A stretch of 64,000 nt of DNA from Blastomyces gilchristii SLH14081 (GCF_000003855.2 NW_003101678.1:3928946-3992945), one strand, 5' to 3'. Shown: positions 45,301 to 59,009, numbered from the stretch's first letter. A program made the numbers and translations. Notes: generated from the sequence alone by a model not told the origin.

Positions 45301-46116
45301 TCGACGTTCTATCATGAGGCAGGTCCATGTCGATTTTGAAAGTCATATCCTTGATCTTCAACTGGAGGCGATTAGCAACACCTTGGAAAAACCCAGCAAC
45401 AAAGCCAGGCAATGACATGCCATCTTCGACTCCAATACCGAGCTCCTCCTCTCCATCATCGCTGAGGCCATCAGAGCTCTGGGAATATTGCGATTGGGAC
45501 GAAATAGCGGCTTCCAGCTCCGCTTTTTCTTCCTTGGGTTCCGACTCAAGGAAAGATTGAGCAAGATCCGTGGTGGACGGAAGTATTCTAGCCTTCTCAC
45601 TAGATTGGTCATGACTATGGGGTTGGGGTGCAGGGGGATCACTCGCGATGGGGCTTTTGAATAGCCCAGAAGCCCCGGAGGTCTCGTGACTATCTCCGCC
45701 TAAAGGAGTCTCATCCGAGAGCAACTTCAAGTTTACTTGTACATTTTCAACTTCGACGACGATACTGCTGCTGTATATATCCGCGGGTATCGTCACGCGG
45801 ATGAGCGAAACCGTAGCCTTCGTGAGCTTGCAGGATGGAGGTAATCGCAGGACCGAAGACAGCTTCTATAAATTGAGAGCGGACTGATTAGTACACTAGG
45901 AGAGCGAATATGGGAAACCAGATTAACGGGAAATATCGTAAGCTGATAACATACCTCGAGCCGTAGACCAATATCCCTCAGTTCGAAAGTGCTCCGCTGC
46001 CCCCATCTGATGCCCAAGCTCTCTAAGTCAAGGGCGTCAGTGTCGACCAGCTCCAGTCGCGATAACGCATATCTCAGCAGTCGCTTCTGGAAAAATGAGG
46101 GAAGAAAGTATGACAT
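39384..46116 (-). CDS. ATG2: Autophagy-related protein 2 (ATG2), 2162 aa
   Basis: A rod-shaped bridge lipid-transfer protein linking ER exit sites to the growing phagophore; it works with Atg9 and Atg18. Four exons: 46116-45955, 45865-40502, 40417-39473 and a final 18-nt exon 39401-39384 coding KYKRH and the stop; introns are 89, 84 and 71 nt. The N-terminus [20 protein letters not shown], continuing [20 protein letters not shown], is the signature of fungal ATG2 and opens the chorein-type domain. [20 protein letters not shown] continues it. A long Ser/Asp-rich disordered stretch (~residues 200-700) follows. The C-terminal domain is at the end ([47 protein letters not shown]). The length matches fungal orthologs. 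No breaks were found. Confidence 0.97.
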
Positions 46117-46860
46117 GGCGGGCTAAGGGGATTTTAGAGCCTCCTGGCTCACAGGGAATTAAAGCATATCATGGAGAAGTCCTCGTAACATGGGGGCAAC
46201 TATGTTGGATGGAGTTGGGCGTCGGTTGAATGAAGTGGGCTAGACACTGGTGGTGGTGGAAAGTAGCCTGGAGGACACAGGAAGTATGTGGCCATGGGAA
46301 GGGCCGGCAGAAATGGAGAGGAGGCAGGCAGGCTAGATAGCCCCGTTTATTTGAACGAACTGTATTCCTTTTGTTCCGCTGCAAGTCCAGCTAATCACAA
46401 ACAAGCCAGGACGAACAAGCAGCCGCCTGGGAGACGTTGGGGTTTGGTGTCTCGGTGCGTCATCAATCGCCGTTGCATTGCTGGACCGGTTTGATTCGCT
46501 GCGGCCATCAAACCATGCAAACTCCTCTGAAAACGCAATCACTAGTTACTCGTGCTGCTGCTTAGTTACTCACTCACCTCTGAGTTGTTGGGAAATACAA
46601 GAGGTCATACGCTATGAACGCCACCAACATCGTATTACTACTATTTTTCTTATCATCATCAGCCTACTACAATTGCTCATTAAATGTGAAAGGTGTAAAG
46701 CTTGTGTGATTGAAAGGTTGCTAGCTTGTGGAAAGTTATATAGTGGAAGGATTAGTAAGCCAGGTCACGTGACCTGACACACCCACTCACCAGAGTAACT
46801 ATAGTACTATACACGATGCTATATACAAAATTCGCCTTCAAATCAAGTACAGATACAAAA
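46117..46860. other. ATG2 upstream region and border of the AT-rich block
   Basis: GC-normal until about 46650, then quickly AT-rich. It includes the ATG2 promoter. No gene supported. Confidence 0.5.
46761..46776. promoter_or_regulatory. 16-bp perfect palindrome CAGGTCACGTGACCTG
   Basis: A self-complementary 16-mer with a GTCACGTGAC core (bHLH/Cbf1-type), 645 bp upstream of ATG2 and just before the retrotransposon block. It could be a distal promoter site or part of a retrotransposon end, since the copia LTR at 6361 also carries GCACGTGAC. Confidence 0.35.
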
Positions 46861-46899
46861 AATGACTGAAAAATGTGTAATAATGAAAAATCAGTCATG

Positions 46900-47441
46900 A
46901 GATACATTATTTCTTATCCCTCTATTTCTCTATCTTCTTCATCTTAATATTCTTCTTTTAACATGTATATTTTATTGTTTTAAGTAATTTAGTAAGCTTA
47001 TTCACTGCATTCTCAGTAGATGAAATATATTAGATAGATATTTTATTCTTACAGATAAGACTCTGAAGAATATGAAAATAAATCTGTATATACTTCAGAC
47101 AGTGTGAAATTGCTTTGAAAGAGAATAGCTCTATGACAGACTTATTATCAGTATGAATTATATAAGTCAAATTATTAACTGTAATAGAAATGAGATAATT
47201 ATTAACATTCAGATTGTTAAGATAAGATAAAATAAATTCAGCATCTTCTAGAAGCTTACAGAGATAGATAAGCTTATATACAGTCTCAGAGAATGCAATA
47301 TATTCAGTCTTTATTAATAATTTAAAGATCTTTATTTATCAGCAGCTCTGCTATGCAATAGAGTTATCTATTATATAGATGATATAACTAATAATTGAAT
47401 AAGATTCTGAATCTCTACTGACTCAATCAGTATCTATGTAT
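46900..47441 (-). pseudogene. Copia RNase H fragment cut by element A1
   Basis: On the minus strand, broken frames read as the end of a Ty1/copia polyprotein: a YIDTD start, a KIFKLLIKTEYIAFSETVYK-like region (STEAEY equivalent), IIHTDNKSVIELFS, HCLKYIQIYFHIL (KHIDIRYHFI equivalent) and YISSTENAVNKLTKLLK. Homology stops abruptly at 47441, where the LTR of A1 begins, so the rest of the copia copy was displaced beyond the window. The sequence differs from the copia element at 6.4-12.2 kb and is probably another family. Confidence 0.65.
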
Positions 47442-47606
47442 TGTAATTCAAAGATTGCTTAAGCCAGTGTACAATTACAGATATATACTGACTTTATATA
47501 CTGTATACTAAATTAATTAATGACTGCTATGATCTCTTTACATTTGTAAGCAAGTTCAGAAGCAGTTGTGTTATTATTCAATAATCATATATTTTTTCAA
47601 ATCATA
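47442..47606 (-). repeat. A1 3' LTR, strongly mutated
   Basis: The reverse complement aligns along its whole length with the 178-bp LTRs of A2 (for example tcaaagattgcttaagccag and ctaaattaattaatg). Nearly every former CG site is now TA, CA or TG, and about 13 bp are lost. Confidence 0.75.
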
Positions 47607-47729
47607 TTCTCTCTTATCAGATTTGATCACACTTATATAACTATAACATCTATTCTAGCTTTATGTGAATTAGTGCATTACTAGTATTCACAATTATATG
47701 ATCTATTTCTGATTCAGCTAGTATTCTAT

Positions 47730-49617
47730 GTGTACTCTTATAAAGAAACTTTCACTATATTATATCTCTCATTCACTAACTTTTCTCATTCTTCAATCAT
47801 CTTCTTCATCATTATCATCATTGAATGTAATTATCTTCTTCAAGATTTCTGTCTCTTCTTCTATTCAATATCTTCTATTTATTTATCTATTACATTGTAT
47901 GTGTTTCTGATGATGATCTCTCATTCTTATAACAAGTATCATTGTAGTGCTCATACTGAGCAGTTCATTAGCAGTAAGTGTAATATGTTATGAAATATAA
48001 CCAGGACTTATTTATCTTCTAACAATTATCAGAATATACTATTATAAATGATATATCTTCTTCATCTTCTGATACACTTCTGACTCTCTTTTCTTCAGTG
48101 AATATCTGATCATGTTTTTCTGATCATTTTATATAGCTGCAGATACTGATATATTTATTTTTAATTCATATAGAATCTTCATGTATTGACAGATCTGTAT
48201 CTGCTGATGATTATAATCTCAATGTTGAATTATTAATTAAGAACTTAAAGAACATGATAATGAAGAAATTATCTGTGTTATATATGACTGAGTCTCTTAT
48301 ATTCTCTTCTATCTCTTCTGTCACTTCTTTCTCTGCTACTTTCTTCTCTGTTTCTTTCTCTGTCACTTCTTCTCAATCTTCTACACTTGTCTCTGTGTCT
48401 GGTTCTCCCACTCTCACTATCTCTGTTCTCACAATCTCTACTTTCACTACTTCTGCCTTCTCTGATTCTGCTGTCTCTGCTTTCATTATCAGCTCTTCCT
48501 GTTTCAAGGAGATGTTAAATAGACTTAATGAATCATATTTCTCAGTATATACACTTCTGTTCTTCTTACTAACTTCTAGAATAATTTATTGTATGAAGAC
48601 TGTATACAATACAATTATTTAAAGCTCAGTTGTGAATATCAATTATTATATTCATTTTAAATATTTATGATAAGATAATTATTTATTTATATCAGAGAAT
48701 CACTCTTCTTCTTAACAGTGTTAAGATTATAAGTCTTTTTCTTTTTCATCTTTTCTTTCTAACACTGATTTTTCTGTTTCTAGAGAAAATTATTATAGAT
48801 TTTATTATATATAAAGTTATAATATTTACAGATATTAAGAAACTTTTTACAACTGTAAAGTTCAATATTATAAGTATATTCACTCTGATAAATTTCTTTG
48901 AGATAATAGATCTGTATCAGTTTATTCTCTGATATCTATTATCTGACTTTGTGATGCAGACAAAAGATATCTGTGTTTTCAGAAATAAAAATACAGATAT
49001 CATACTCTTTTACACTCACAGATATAAGACTTATACATCTTGTCTGAGATATTATTATAAGAATGAATTATTCATATACTGTATTCTGCTTTCTGCATTT
49101 CTTCATGTCTCTCTCTCTCTTTCTAAGAAGTCTCATGTATGTTGTAATTGCATGTACAATTCTAAGATCAGTGAGTGTTTATTTAATAATTATTATTCTC
49201 TACTTTTACAGTTTTATACACTAATAATAGTTCTTAGTTACTTCAGTATCAGAGATCATTTTAATTGAAGATGATAATGCTGCTGAGACTATTCTCTTTT
49301 ATTCTCAAGCTTCTCTCAGCACTTTCTCTTCCTTCTCTACAGAGAAGATTGTATACACACTGAGTTATAAGTGTTCAGTCTCAGATAGCTCTTACTGTCA
49401 TTTATCTGATTCTGTGTCTTCTTCTTCTTTCATTTCTTTCATCTCTATCTTCTCTATTCTGACTTCTGATTCTGTGAGTTCTGTACTCTTCTTCAATTTT
49501 TCTATACATATGTATACACATTTCTATATTGATATTTCAGTTGATCTTACAATAAACAATATTAATATTGTACACAGAGTGATAGAGAAATCAAAGACAT
49601 GTACAGTGTTGTTATAA
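47730..49617 (+). pseudogene. Antisense accessory reading frames of element A1
   Basis: On the strand opposite to A1's pol, four open stretches occur in order: 47730-47993 (87 codons, ...HCSAHTEQFISSKCNML), 48254-48622 (122 codons, Ser/Thr-rich then FKEMLNRLNESYFSVYTLLF), 48951-49268 (Cys-rich, KDICVFRN ... CCNCMYNSKISEC) and 49414-49617 (TSDSVSSVLFFNFSI ... INIVHRVIEKSKT). Each has a counterpart in A2 in the same order and strand. In A1 the frames are more decayed. The function is unknown and no domain is recognised; some Cys residues may be RIP products of Arg codons. Confidence 0.55.
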
Positions 49618-50015
49618 GAGTGACTTACAGCTCTTGAATTTCTTATGAATCTCAAGTTTTGAGATTTTCTTTATTTTTGATGTTTTTCAGATAGTGTGAT
49701 GTTGGAAATAGATTAAATATGTAATGTATGAAAATGAATGAGATGTATATGATAATATTTGTCTTTTGTGACTGACTCTTACAGTTGATGATCAATTCAT
49801 TTCTCTTTTCTTACACTTTTTCTTTATCTGCTAGTTACTACTCTTATATAATCTCTATATAATACATTGTTCAGTGACTAGATTCAGCAGCTTTCATCTT
49901 TTGTGATTTTATCTTATACATTATACTGTCTCTCTTTGCCTGCTCAGATCACTATAGTGAACAGCTTATTAAAACTAATCTCATCTGATCTCTGAGTGTT
50001 CTCAGAGATTGAGAT

Positions 50016-50020
50016 GACTT
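50016..50020. repeat. Target-site duplication of B, left copy (ACTTG)
   Basis: ACTTG directly precedes the 5' LTR of B and is repeated at 63975-63979 after its 3' LTR. Removing B restores a sequence collinear with A2. Confidence 0.85.
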
Positions 50021-50331
50021 GTGTGACGGGCTGCGTCTGATCAATCATATAGACTATTTCATTACACTTCACAGATTTCAACCACTTCATTCTCAAATGC
50101 GTACGCTCCGATTCTCGGCCATTCTCAATCATCAATTCTCAGCCACCACAAACATGTATAGATTCTTCCACCCCGAAGCTCCACTGCATACATCACCACA
50201 TACATGTATAAATATCCACTTCAATCACTGATTCTCACACTTTCTCTTTCTTTTTCTTCTCTAATGTTTTTCTCTTTGTTATATAAGACCTATCAATATA
50301 ATACTGATCTATTCAGCATAGGCCTCTTATA
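50021..50331 (+). repeat. B 5' LTR
   Basis: Aligns end to end with 63665-63974, both copies sharing segments such as tcaatcatatagactat and ttatataagacctatcaat. Differences are mostly C/T and G/A. This copy keeps more CG sites (gacgggctgcgtc, gcgtacgctccg) than the 3' copy. Confidence 0.88.
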
Positions 50332-51775
50332 TTAGAAAAATGTTCATTGTCTTCTTATTAGAAATGATTATTCATTGAGAGATATCTGAATGTGTAACAA
50401 CATGTAAGAAATAGAGAAACAGTCAAACAGTTAAGTAGATACTGAGTTCTCAGATAGAAGCTTGCTCATCAGTCACTCTGACTCTGCAGTAAGATCTTAT
50501 AAAAGAATGTCAGTGAAAGACCTGAGAGTTCTGATACTCAGATGTATGAGATATTCATACAATTACACTTCTTTAAGATTTCACAGATATTATACACTCA
50601 ATAAATGACATGTCTAATGATAATATGAGAGAACTCTTAAGTGTGAGTATAGAAGTAATATCACAGTGACTCTGAGCAATGTTGAAATTACAACAGCAAT
50701 AGATAGCAGATATACACATGACTTAATAACTTCAATATGAAGAGATTCAATAATTAACTCATGCAATTTCAATATCTACAGAATTAAATATAAAAGTGCT
50801 GAAAGAACACTTAAATACTCTCACATATTTTAATACTTCTGATCTCACTCTCTAGTCATTATGAAGAATGAAAATGCTCATGAAACTGAGTGTAGATAAA
50901 GATATCATTGATTTATTAATCAATCAAGATTAGTATATTATTGAATAATTGAAGAATTGCATGAAACAGAAATTTCACTCATGAATGAAAGCATGTGAAT
51001 CAGTGTTATGAATATCTGACAATATTATCAAACATCTTGATATTCTGTTCTGAGACACTGTCATGCAATAGAAAGTGTTAGATTGATTACAGAGTACTTA
51101 ACAGAGAAACACTTCTCTTACAATATTCATCTCTAACTTCATCATCAAGATCTTAGAAGCAGATGATTAATCTTGAGAGAATTAAATGAAGATTCACATG
51201 CTTAAGAAGATATTAACTTTTGAACTCTTACAGACTCTTATAAGTGTGAACAAAGACTTAACTTATGAAGGCTTCTGCACACAGCTCTGAACATTAAATG
51301 ACTCTCTTATCAAGCTCAAGAGTATACAGAACAGTGGCAGAAGATATTACATCTTAGTTACTTATACACTCATACTGAAGAACAGCAATGATGCAGATAT
51401 CATGAACTGAATAGATTTAAATATCTATATATAAGCAAGAGTTTCTGCTGTTTGAACAGACTTCTGAGTCTCTGAGATCACTCTCAAAGAAGTCACTGAT
51501 CAATGTCAATGTGAAGTATACATCAACTGTAACTGATCAGAATATATCACTTTCAACTGCTAATCAATCTATATATCTTCACACTTAAGAGAAAGATCAG
51601 TGTCTTCTCATTCAAAGAATGAATCAGCATCTGTCTGTGCTAACCATGTTACATTAGAGAAAGATTCAGAAGATAACTATAAGAATGTCTCAGTGAAACA
51701 GAGAAAAGATTACCTTCTATTCAAATTTACAAACAGAAGCTTGAAGAGGTCAGAAGACAATCATTTGAAGAGAAA

Positions 51776-53243
51776 ATGACAATGAATGTGATTCTTGTAT
51801 CTACTGTGATTGATAATATATATTATATGAAAGTCATGATAAACAGCAGTCTATGCTACTATACAATGATAAAATCTTCAGTCATAAGATATTATAATCT
51901 TCAGTGTATTCTCTTATCAAAATCCTCACTTCTCACAGAATTTGATGATTTAAAAGATGTTTGTACTCATTACATAGTGAAACTAAATATAGATGTGAGA
52001 GAATATCAACATGAAGATGTCTACACATATGAGATTAATAATCTTGATTATAATCTTATATTAGAACTTGCCTGACTATCTGAATAAGACATCTTATTAA
52101 ATGCTTGAAACAGAAGCTTGATATTCTCTAACAATGATAGAATTCATGAAGATGATATTCACAAGACTATGAATCTTAAACAGATCTCTGCCAATGCTTA
52201 CAAAATACTCTGAAAAAGAAGTTATCATTAAAATCACTGACAAGATCACTGATAGCAGAATTATGTATCAATCTATTTCACCAGTCTGACTAATATTAAA
52301 AAGGCTCTAGAAAAGTTATCCTGTGTTATAACAACAGATTCTTATATGAAACTCTCTTAACAATATTATGAATATCTAGATATCTTCTGATAAGATAATA
52401 ATGCTATAGATCTATCTCTCTTACAAGATCTAGAAGTGAATCACAGTATCAAGTTGAAAAAGAAGAATAGCAAGAACTCTGAATCATCATGAGACTCTCT
52501 TTATAATATGTTCTGAGATGAACTTCTTCTTCTTCAAAAGACACTCAATGATCTGTTGAATAAAGAATTCATACATGTTAGTAACTCTTCTGCTACAGCC
52601 TCTATTCTCTTTGTAAAGAAATCAGGTGAAGAACTCTGATTCTGTGTAAATTATTAAGAATTGAACAGATTAACAAAGAAGGACTGTTATTCTTTATCTC
52701 TTATCAATGAAACTCTAGCTTATATTGAACAAGCTCAATGATTTACAAAGTTAGATATTATCACTGTGTTTCATAAGATTCACATTGCTGAAGAAGATGA
52801 GTGACTTACAGTATTCTGAAAATAATATAGTCTCTTTGAATGACTAGTTACACTCTTTGAACTGATCAATGCTCTTAGTATATTTCAGAAGTATATTAAC
52901 TGAACACTCTGAGACTTTCTTGATAAATTTGTATCTACTTATCTAGATGACATTCTTATCTTCATTGATGAATTCAGAAAGAAATATCAAGAGTATGTGT
53001 AAAGAGTATTATAATGACTATAAGAAGCAGAACTATCAATTGATATTAATAAGTATGATTTTGAAGTCAAGAGTATTAAATATCTGAGTTTTATTATAGA
53101 AGCTGACAAGAAGATTTGAATGAATTCTGAGAAAGTCTTTATCATTCTTGAATGAGAAGCTCTGTGTACTGTGAAAGATGTATAAAGCTTCATCAGATTT
53201 GCTAACTTCTATCAGTGATTTATATAAAACTTCTCAGATATCA
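51776..53243 (+). pseudogene. B pol remnant, protease and reverse transcriptase part
   Basis: The frame at 51776-52075 matches the aspartic protease of chromoviruses (CYYTMIKSSVIRYYNLQ, then LLTEFDDLKD, ending NNLDYNLILELA). Downstream, RT motifs can be read through stops: FTKLDIITVFHKIHIAEEDE near 52740, then a YLDDILIF catalytic box near 52935-52970 and FEVKSIKYLSF-like sequence near 53060. The frame runs into A2 at 53243 within NFSDIT and continues at 61504 with RSLTEL, so A2 interrupted a once-continuous pol. Confidence 0.8.
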
Positions 53244-53247
53244 CAAG
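53244..53247. repeat. Target-site duplication of A2, left copy (CAAG)
   Basis: CAAG at 53244-53247 is repeated at 61500-61503. Removing A2 with one copy restores B's pol frame across the junction (ATC ACA AGA TCA CTT). Confidence 0.85.
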
Positions 53248-53425
53248 TGTGGTTCGGAAGAACGTACGACCGTCGGATAATAACGCGGCCGCTTCCGAAC
53301 TACTAGCGTACGAATGTAAAGGGGGCCATAGCGGCCACTAATTAATTTAGCATACGAGATTCAATATATAAGAAGCCGGTGTACGCCTGTAATCATATGC
53401 TGACTTAAGCAACCTTTGAATCACA
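53248..53425 (+). repeat. A2 5' LTR
   Basis: 178 bp, from TGTGGTTCGG to GAATCACA. Its outer half is rich in CG and even contains GCGGCCGC. The inner end carries CA/TG in place of several CG sites found in the 3' LTR. Confidence 0.92.
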
Positions 53426-55269
53426 TCTGATAGCATGTCTAAAAACCGGTGAGAAGTGCAGGCTTCTCCAGGGCATGATAATTTCATCTATGAAGCAATT
53501 CATAGTTATCATATCAGTGTGATCCTAGAACATCTCAAAAGATAGTGTATGAAGAGTGATAAGTGAAAGAGTATCTGATTAATACTGCTTCACTTGTTGA
53601 GAGAAAACTTCATACCCAGGTGAATGCCATGTATGAGATATGAATGAATGAGATGTGAGAAAGAAGATGAAAGTAATAAACCAGATTCAAAGAAGTCTAG
53701 TCTCTACTTAAAAGAAGAATAAAAGAAGAGATGATCATCATCAGAGTCATACAATGATAACAGAAATCATATAATAATACAGTGATATAATGATAGACAT
53801 TGTATAATCAATGAAAAACCACTGAAATGAATACCTTCTCTAGCTAATATGAATAACACTCTTCTCTGCTATCTGAACTGAAAGATATACAGAATCTCTC
53901 AGAGAGTTTACTCAAAGCAGTAAGAAAAGCAGCTGAAACTGCTGAACTGGAATTGAAGCTCTGTACATGTACAAGGATTCTAAATGAGATCAAGGCCTTG
54001 TGTACACAGTGACAGACTGAGATGAAAGTCAAACAACAATTGACATTCACTGCAGATCAAGTATTCACTATGAAGAGCTTTGCTGACACAATTATCATCA
54101 TTAATAAGAATAGAGAAAATCAGATCTTAGGTCTGCAGTAGAAGATTGAATATTTATACAGATAGATGACTATACTGAACCTGAAGATCTCATTATAATC
54201 ATTCATAACCTCTTCAGAAGTATACATATCATCAGAGACTGCTATGCAGAATGAGAATTTAAACATAGAATATATTAAGCTGAGAGATCTACTGAAGTTA
54301 TTAAGCTTCAATGATGATTGAAAAAATGATGCTGCAATCAGCTGACTAAGTCAGATGTGATTATATTATCAGATTAAATATGAACTCATAGACAGACAGT
54401 CAATGAAATTTCAACAAGTCTTAAGATCTGTCACATTTCTATGTGAAAAAGCAAAGTCATTATAAATGACTAATAAAAAGATAAATCTCACAGATCTGAA
54501 GTAATATTTATTTCTATGAATATGAAATGAGTTTTTCAAATGAATCTTGTACAACTTTGAGAAAGTGAATATATGAGATAAGTATTATAAATACTTCACT
54601 GAGTGTAGATAAATGAGTAATCTTATATTATACTTCACACACTTCAGCTTATACTATCTTGTATTAAATGAAGAGCTTTTAACATCTTTCTATTTACAGA
54701 TCTTTATTCATAATCTTACATCTAAGCTGAGAGTGAAATGAAAATACTTAACCTTACAGTCAGACACAGTGAAGAAAGCATACAATATTCTCATTATACA
54801 GAAACAAGTGAGTCAATTGTAATAGAAAATACTGTAATCAAGTATATCTCAGTGAAGAATAGATAATCAGACTTCTATAACACAAGTCACACATCTGAAT
54901 ATGATAAATCTAGATCTGAATATCATCACTAAAGCACTGAATTCTCTGAAAAAGAAATTCTCTGAGTGAAAATCTTGATATTATAAGTATTGAGCTTGCT
55001 TCAACTGCAGATGTCAAAATCATGATATAAAAGATTACACTCAGTATATACAGTCAAGAGAAGTAAGAGAGTTAAAAAACTAGTAGAATCAGTGAGCTCA
55101 GAGACACTCACTGATATTCTATGAAAAGTCTTCAAAGTGAAAGAGATGCTTATGTTAGATGACTCTCTGAATTCTGTGAATATCAAGAGAAAGCAGGCTT
55201 CTGACTGAGATGCAGATGAGAATGAAATGAATACTTATCTCAATATCTTGAGACTCAAAATATTAATGT

Positions 55270-58200
55270 ATAAGAGATACTTGAGTAAGAATCAAGAGAT
55301 AACTATAAAAGTGTTAGCAGATATAGAAGCTTCTATATAATATATTAATAATTATATAATCTGAAGATTGAAAGAGGTCTGCTGAGTGAAGAATTTCTGA
55401 TATATAAGATTATCTGATAACTAATATTTGATATTATCTGTAAAAGTAAGAGTTCTCTTGCACTTCAGAGAATGATCTTGCTATATTTAGACATGAGAGC
55501 TGCAGAATATGAAATATAATCTTATTCTCAGACTCAATTGATTTCAAAGATTTAATTCACAGATTCAATGATATACATATCATATACAGTTAACTGATAG
55601 AAAGAAAATGATTCATACAATTCTATCAACTGATATGAGAAGGATATTTCACATCTCTGATATAGAAGAGTTAAATCTGCTTACATATTAATAAGTAAAG
55701 AGAACAATTTGCAAGATCTCATCTGAAAGCATTCTGTATGTTATACAGGATTCAGAAGTGAAGGAAATCAAGATAAAGAATATACAGAAGGACAAACATA
55801 TGAAGAAGCTTCTGAAGAAGTATGAAAAGATCTTCTAAACAGATCTTTCACTGAAATTATCACCAGAACAAGAATTTGTACATGAGATTGACACAGGGGA
55901 TATAAAATCAGTCAATCAGAATGCATACTCTCTGTTATAAACATATCTTGAAGAACAGAAGCATCAGATTATCAACCTTCTAGAACATAGTCTTATATAA
56001 TTCTTATCAAGTACATGAGGCTTTTCAGTTCTATTTGTGAAAAAGATAAATAAGAAGTGATGAATATGTATTGATTATCAAGCACTTAATAAGCTTATAA
56101 TCAAGAATGAATATTCACTGTCATAGATTCAACAATAGTTGAATACAGTCAGAAATATCTGATATCTATCAAAGATTGATCTTCTCTCAGAATACTGATA
56201 GATTCATGTAAATGAACTGTTAATTCTGCAAACTGTATTTAATATATAATGAGAGAAGTTCAAATTCCTGATAATATCATTCAGTTTAACAAATGCATCT
56301 ATTATCTTTTAAATAATGATGAATACAATTCTTCATAAACAGAATGAAATCTCATGCCTTGTATATCTTGATAATATTCTAGTCTTTTCAAACTTATACA
56401 ATGAATATCTGAAGTATCTTGATAAAGTGCTTATAACTCTGACAGAGTATAAGCTCTATATCAAATCAATCAAGTGTGTGTTTGAAATGAAAGAGTTGAA
56501 GTTCATAGAATATGTAGTGAGTGATGACTGTATACACCTCATTCTGAAGAAATTGAATATTATAGTGAATTGACTGCAGCTGAGAAATATACATTATATA
56601 CAACAGTTTCTTAAGTTAGTCTCATACTATCACAGATTCATCAAGAATTTTATATGAATATCTGCATCACTCTCAGATCTCTTAAGAGAAATAGATGCAA
56701 ATCTGCAAAAGAAGAAGTTTTATTCAATTATCTGAAATACTGTGTGTGAAGAGGCTTTTCTCATACTGAGAGAACATATAATAACATTCTCAGTGCTTAT
56801 TCAATCAGATCATGATAAATCTTTCTACATTGAGACAGACATATCTGAATGAGCTATCAGAGACACTCTTCTACAGATGAACAAGAACAGTAAGCTGTAC
56901 TCAGTGATATACAATGGTAGGAAACTATCAGACACTGAGCTCAATTACTCAGTGTATAAAAAGGAATTGCTAGTGATCAAGCACATACTGGCATTGTGAA
57001 ATAGATATATTGATAACAGATATATGATAACAGTGATTATGAATTACAAAAGCCTTGTCTATTTATAATTAATAATAAAACCTTTCAAATACTTAGCATG
57101 TTGAATCTCAGAGTTTCAAGCATACAATCTTCATATTAAATACTGAAAGAGATTGAACACAGTGATGCCTGATATAATCAGTTACAGACTCAATTTCATG
57201 AGTGAGAGTTCTACAAATCAGGCATAAGAGACATTTACATTAAATGTGCTGAGAGAATGCAAGGAATCAGAATGAGTGAATATCATGATCTCTCACTTAA
57301 AGAATGGCAAGGTATTGAATAATAAGCATTCTGTGAGAGTAGTAGAAGAGATGCTTCTAAACTTCAAGCTGAGAAAATTGAGAAATGAAAATAATATTGT
57401 GCTTTATCATGATCTGAGATATGCAGAAGCTCTCTATCTAGAATCTTCATTTAGATGTAACTTAGTGACTCACATGCACAAGGAATTCAGCCACTTAGAA
57501 AGCTCTGAACTCATGAGTGTACTCAAATCAAGAGTATACTGACCAAGCATGGCTGAGAACATTCAGGCATATACTCACAAGTGCCTGAATTGCCAGGTTG
57601 TGAAAGAATCTAAGAAAGGGTTAGAACATAAGAAAGTATAACATCAGATAAAGTGTACAATAAAACTGTTCAAATAATGAGAAGTGAATCTCATAGACAT
57701 ATTGCTGCAGATGCTAAATGAAAATCAATGAATAATCACTGCTATTGATTATGCTACTGACTGGCCAGTTGTAAAAGCAGTTTCAGAGGCAATAGAGAAG
57801 ATGATGATGAAGTTTCTATATAATGAGATCTATGTCAACTATGAAATGCTGTGTGAGATTCTAACTGATAACAGTGTGAATCTCATAGAAGGAGCAGTGA
57901 GGCATTTCATAAGCCAGTTATAGATAAGATATTATAGAACAACATCATATCATCTGCAGATGAATGAAAAGATGAAACACTTGAATAGAATCTTAGGCAA
58001 CATGCTGATGAAATATCTAGTGAGCAAGTCTATGAGACTATGAGATGAATATCTCAGGCAGGTGCTACTGGTCACACAGATTCAACAGTATGCAGTCTCC
58101 AAGTGTTCATTATTCTACCTGTTGTATGGATTGCATCCGCGCATCCCGGAGAATGCTTTGAAAAAGATGAGAGAGAAAACAGCAGTTACAGACACAGCAG

Positions 58201-59009
58201 TAGCAGTTGCAGACATAACAGTCACAGATATGAAATCAAGATTGAAAGAGATCAGTCATGCATGTGTAAAAGTTAACAAGTTACTCCTGAATCAAGCAAT
58301 TCAATTGAAAAGAATATGAGACTCACTTATTAAGAAATCAAGTCTCAAGATGAGAATGTGAGTTCTCATATACAATGAGAATTCTGAGAAGTTTCAATCT
58401 AGATGATTTGAGCTATATAAAATACTCAAATCACATTCTCTGAAAATGTACACATTGAAAGAATCAGAGAGACAGATCTTACACAACTTAATCAATGATT
58501 CATAACTTATGAAAGTAAAGATATAAGATCTGAGCAGATTATAATTATTTACAGCACTATTATCAGTGTTGAAAAAGAAGAGACTTATAATTAAAAAGCC
58601 TTATGAAGTAAGAGAAATTATAGACACTTATGAATCAGATAATCTCACTTATTTCAATCTTTTCATAATTATAAGAAAAGAATGAGAAGTAATGAAGAAA
58701 TTAGACAAATGCCACACTTTAATAAGTGATGAGACTGTAGCTGATCATACAATAATACATCACAGACAGCAGATACAACACAGTAAAGAGTGATCTCAGA
58801 GCAGCAGACTTGCACATGAGTCAGATCATAGAAGAAAAAGAAATTCAGAGTTGAATTCAACTGTTTACATCAGTTCAATTACAGAGATCATAGAGGATAA
58901 ATTATCTGAAATATTTGTGAACATGTGAGACCAAGTCATCTCAATTCCTGAGAATGCTCAGAGATCAGATAAGGTTAGTTTCAATGAGTCATTCACTGTA
59001 GTAATCTAA
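55270..59009 (+). pseudogene. A2 pol remnant (protease, RT, RNase H, integrase)
   Basis: Readable blocks include an ADIEASI protease-like site (~55320), an RT opening (YLEEQKHQIINLLEHSLI, then PCSTWGFS-equivalent near 56010), LSKIDLLSEY (~56160) and the catalytic box YLDNILVFS at 56364-56390, where the second Asp has become Asn. The frame 57276-57542 carries the integrase zinc-binding start (HMHKEFSHLESSELMSVLKS). 58062-58319 holds the integrase end (CSLFYLLYGLHPRIPENALK). The tail ends VISIPENAQRSDKVSFNESF then TVVI and TAA. The gag region 53426-55270 is too broken to name domains. Confidence 0.8.

Noticed and set aside
53279..53290. NotI-like GCGGCCGC in AT-rich DNA, considered as vector contamination
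   Set aside because: It lies inside the A2 5' LTR and the 3' LTR has the mutated counterpart at the same position, so it belongs to the element.
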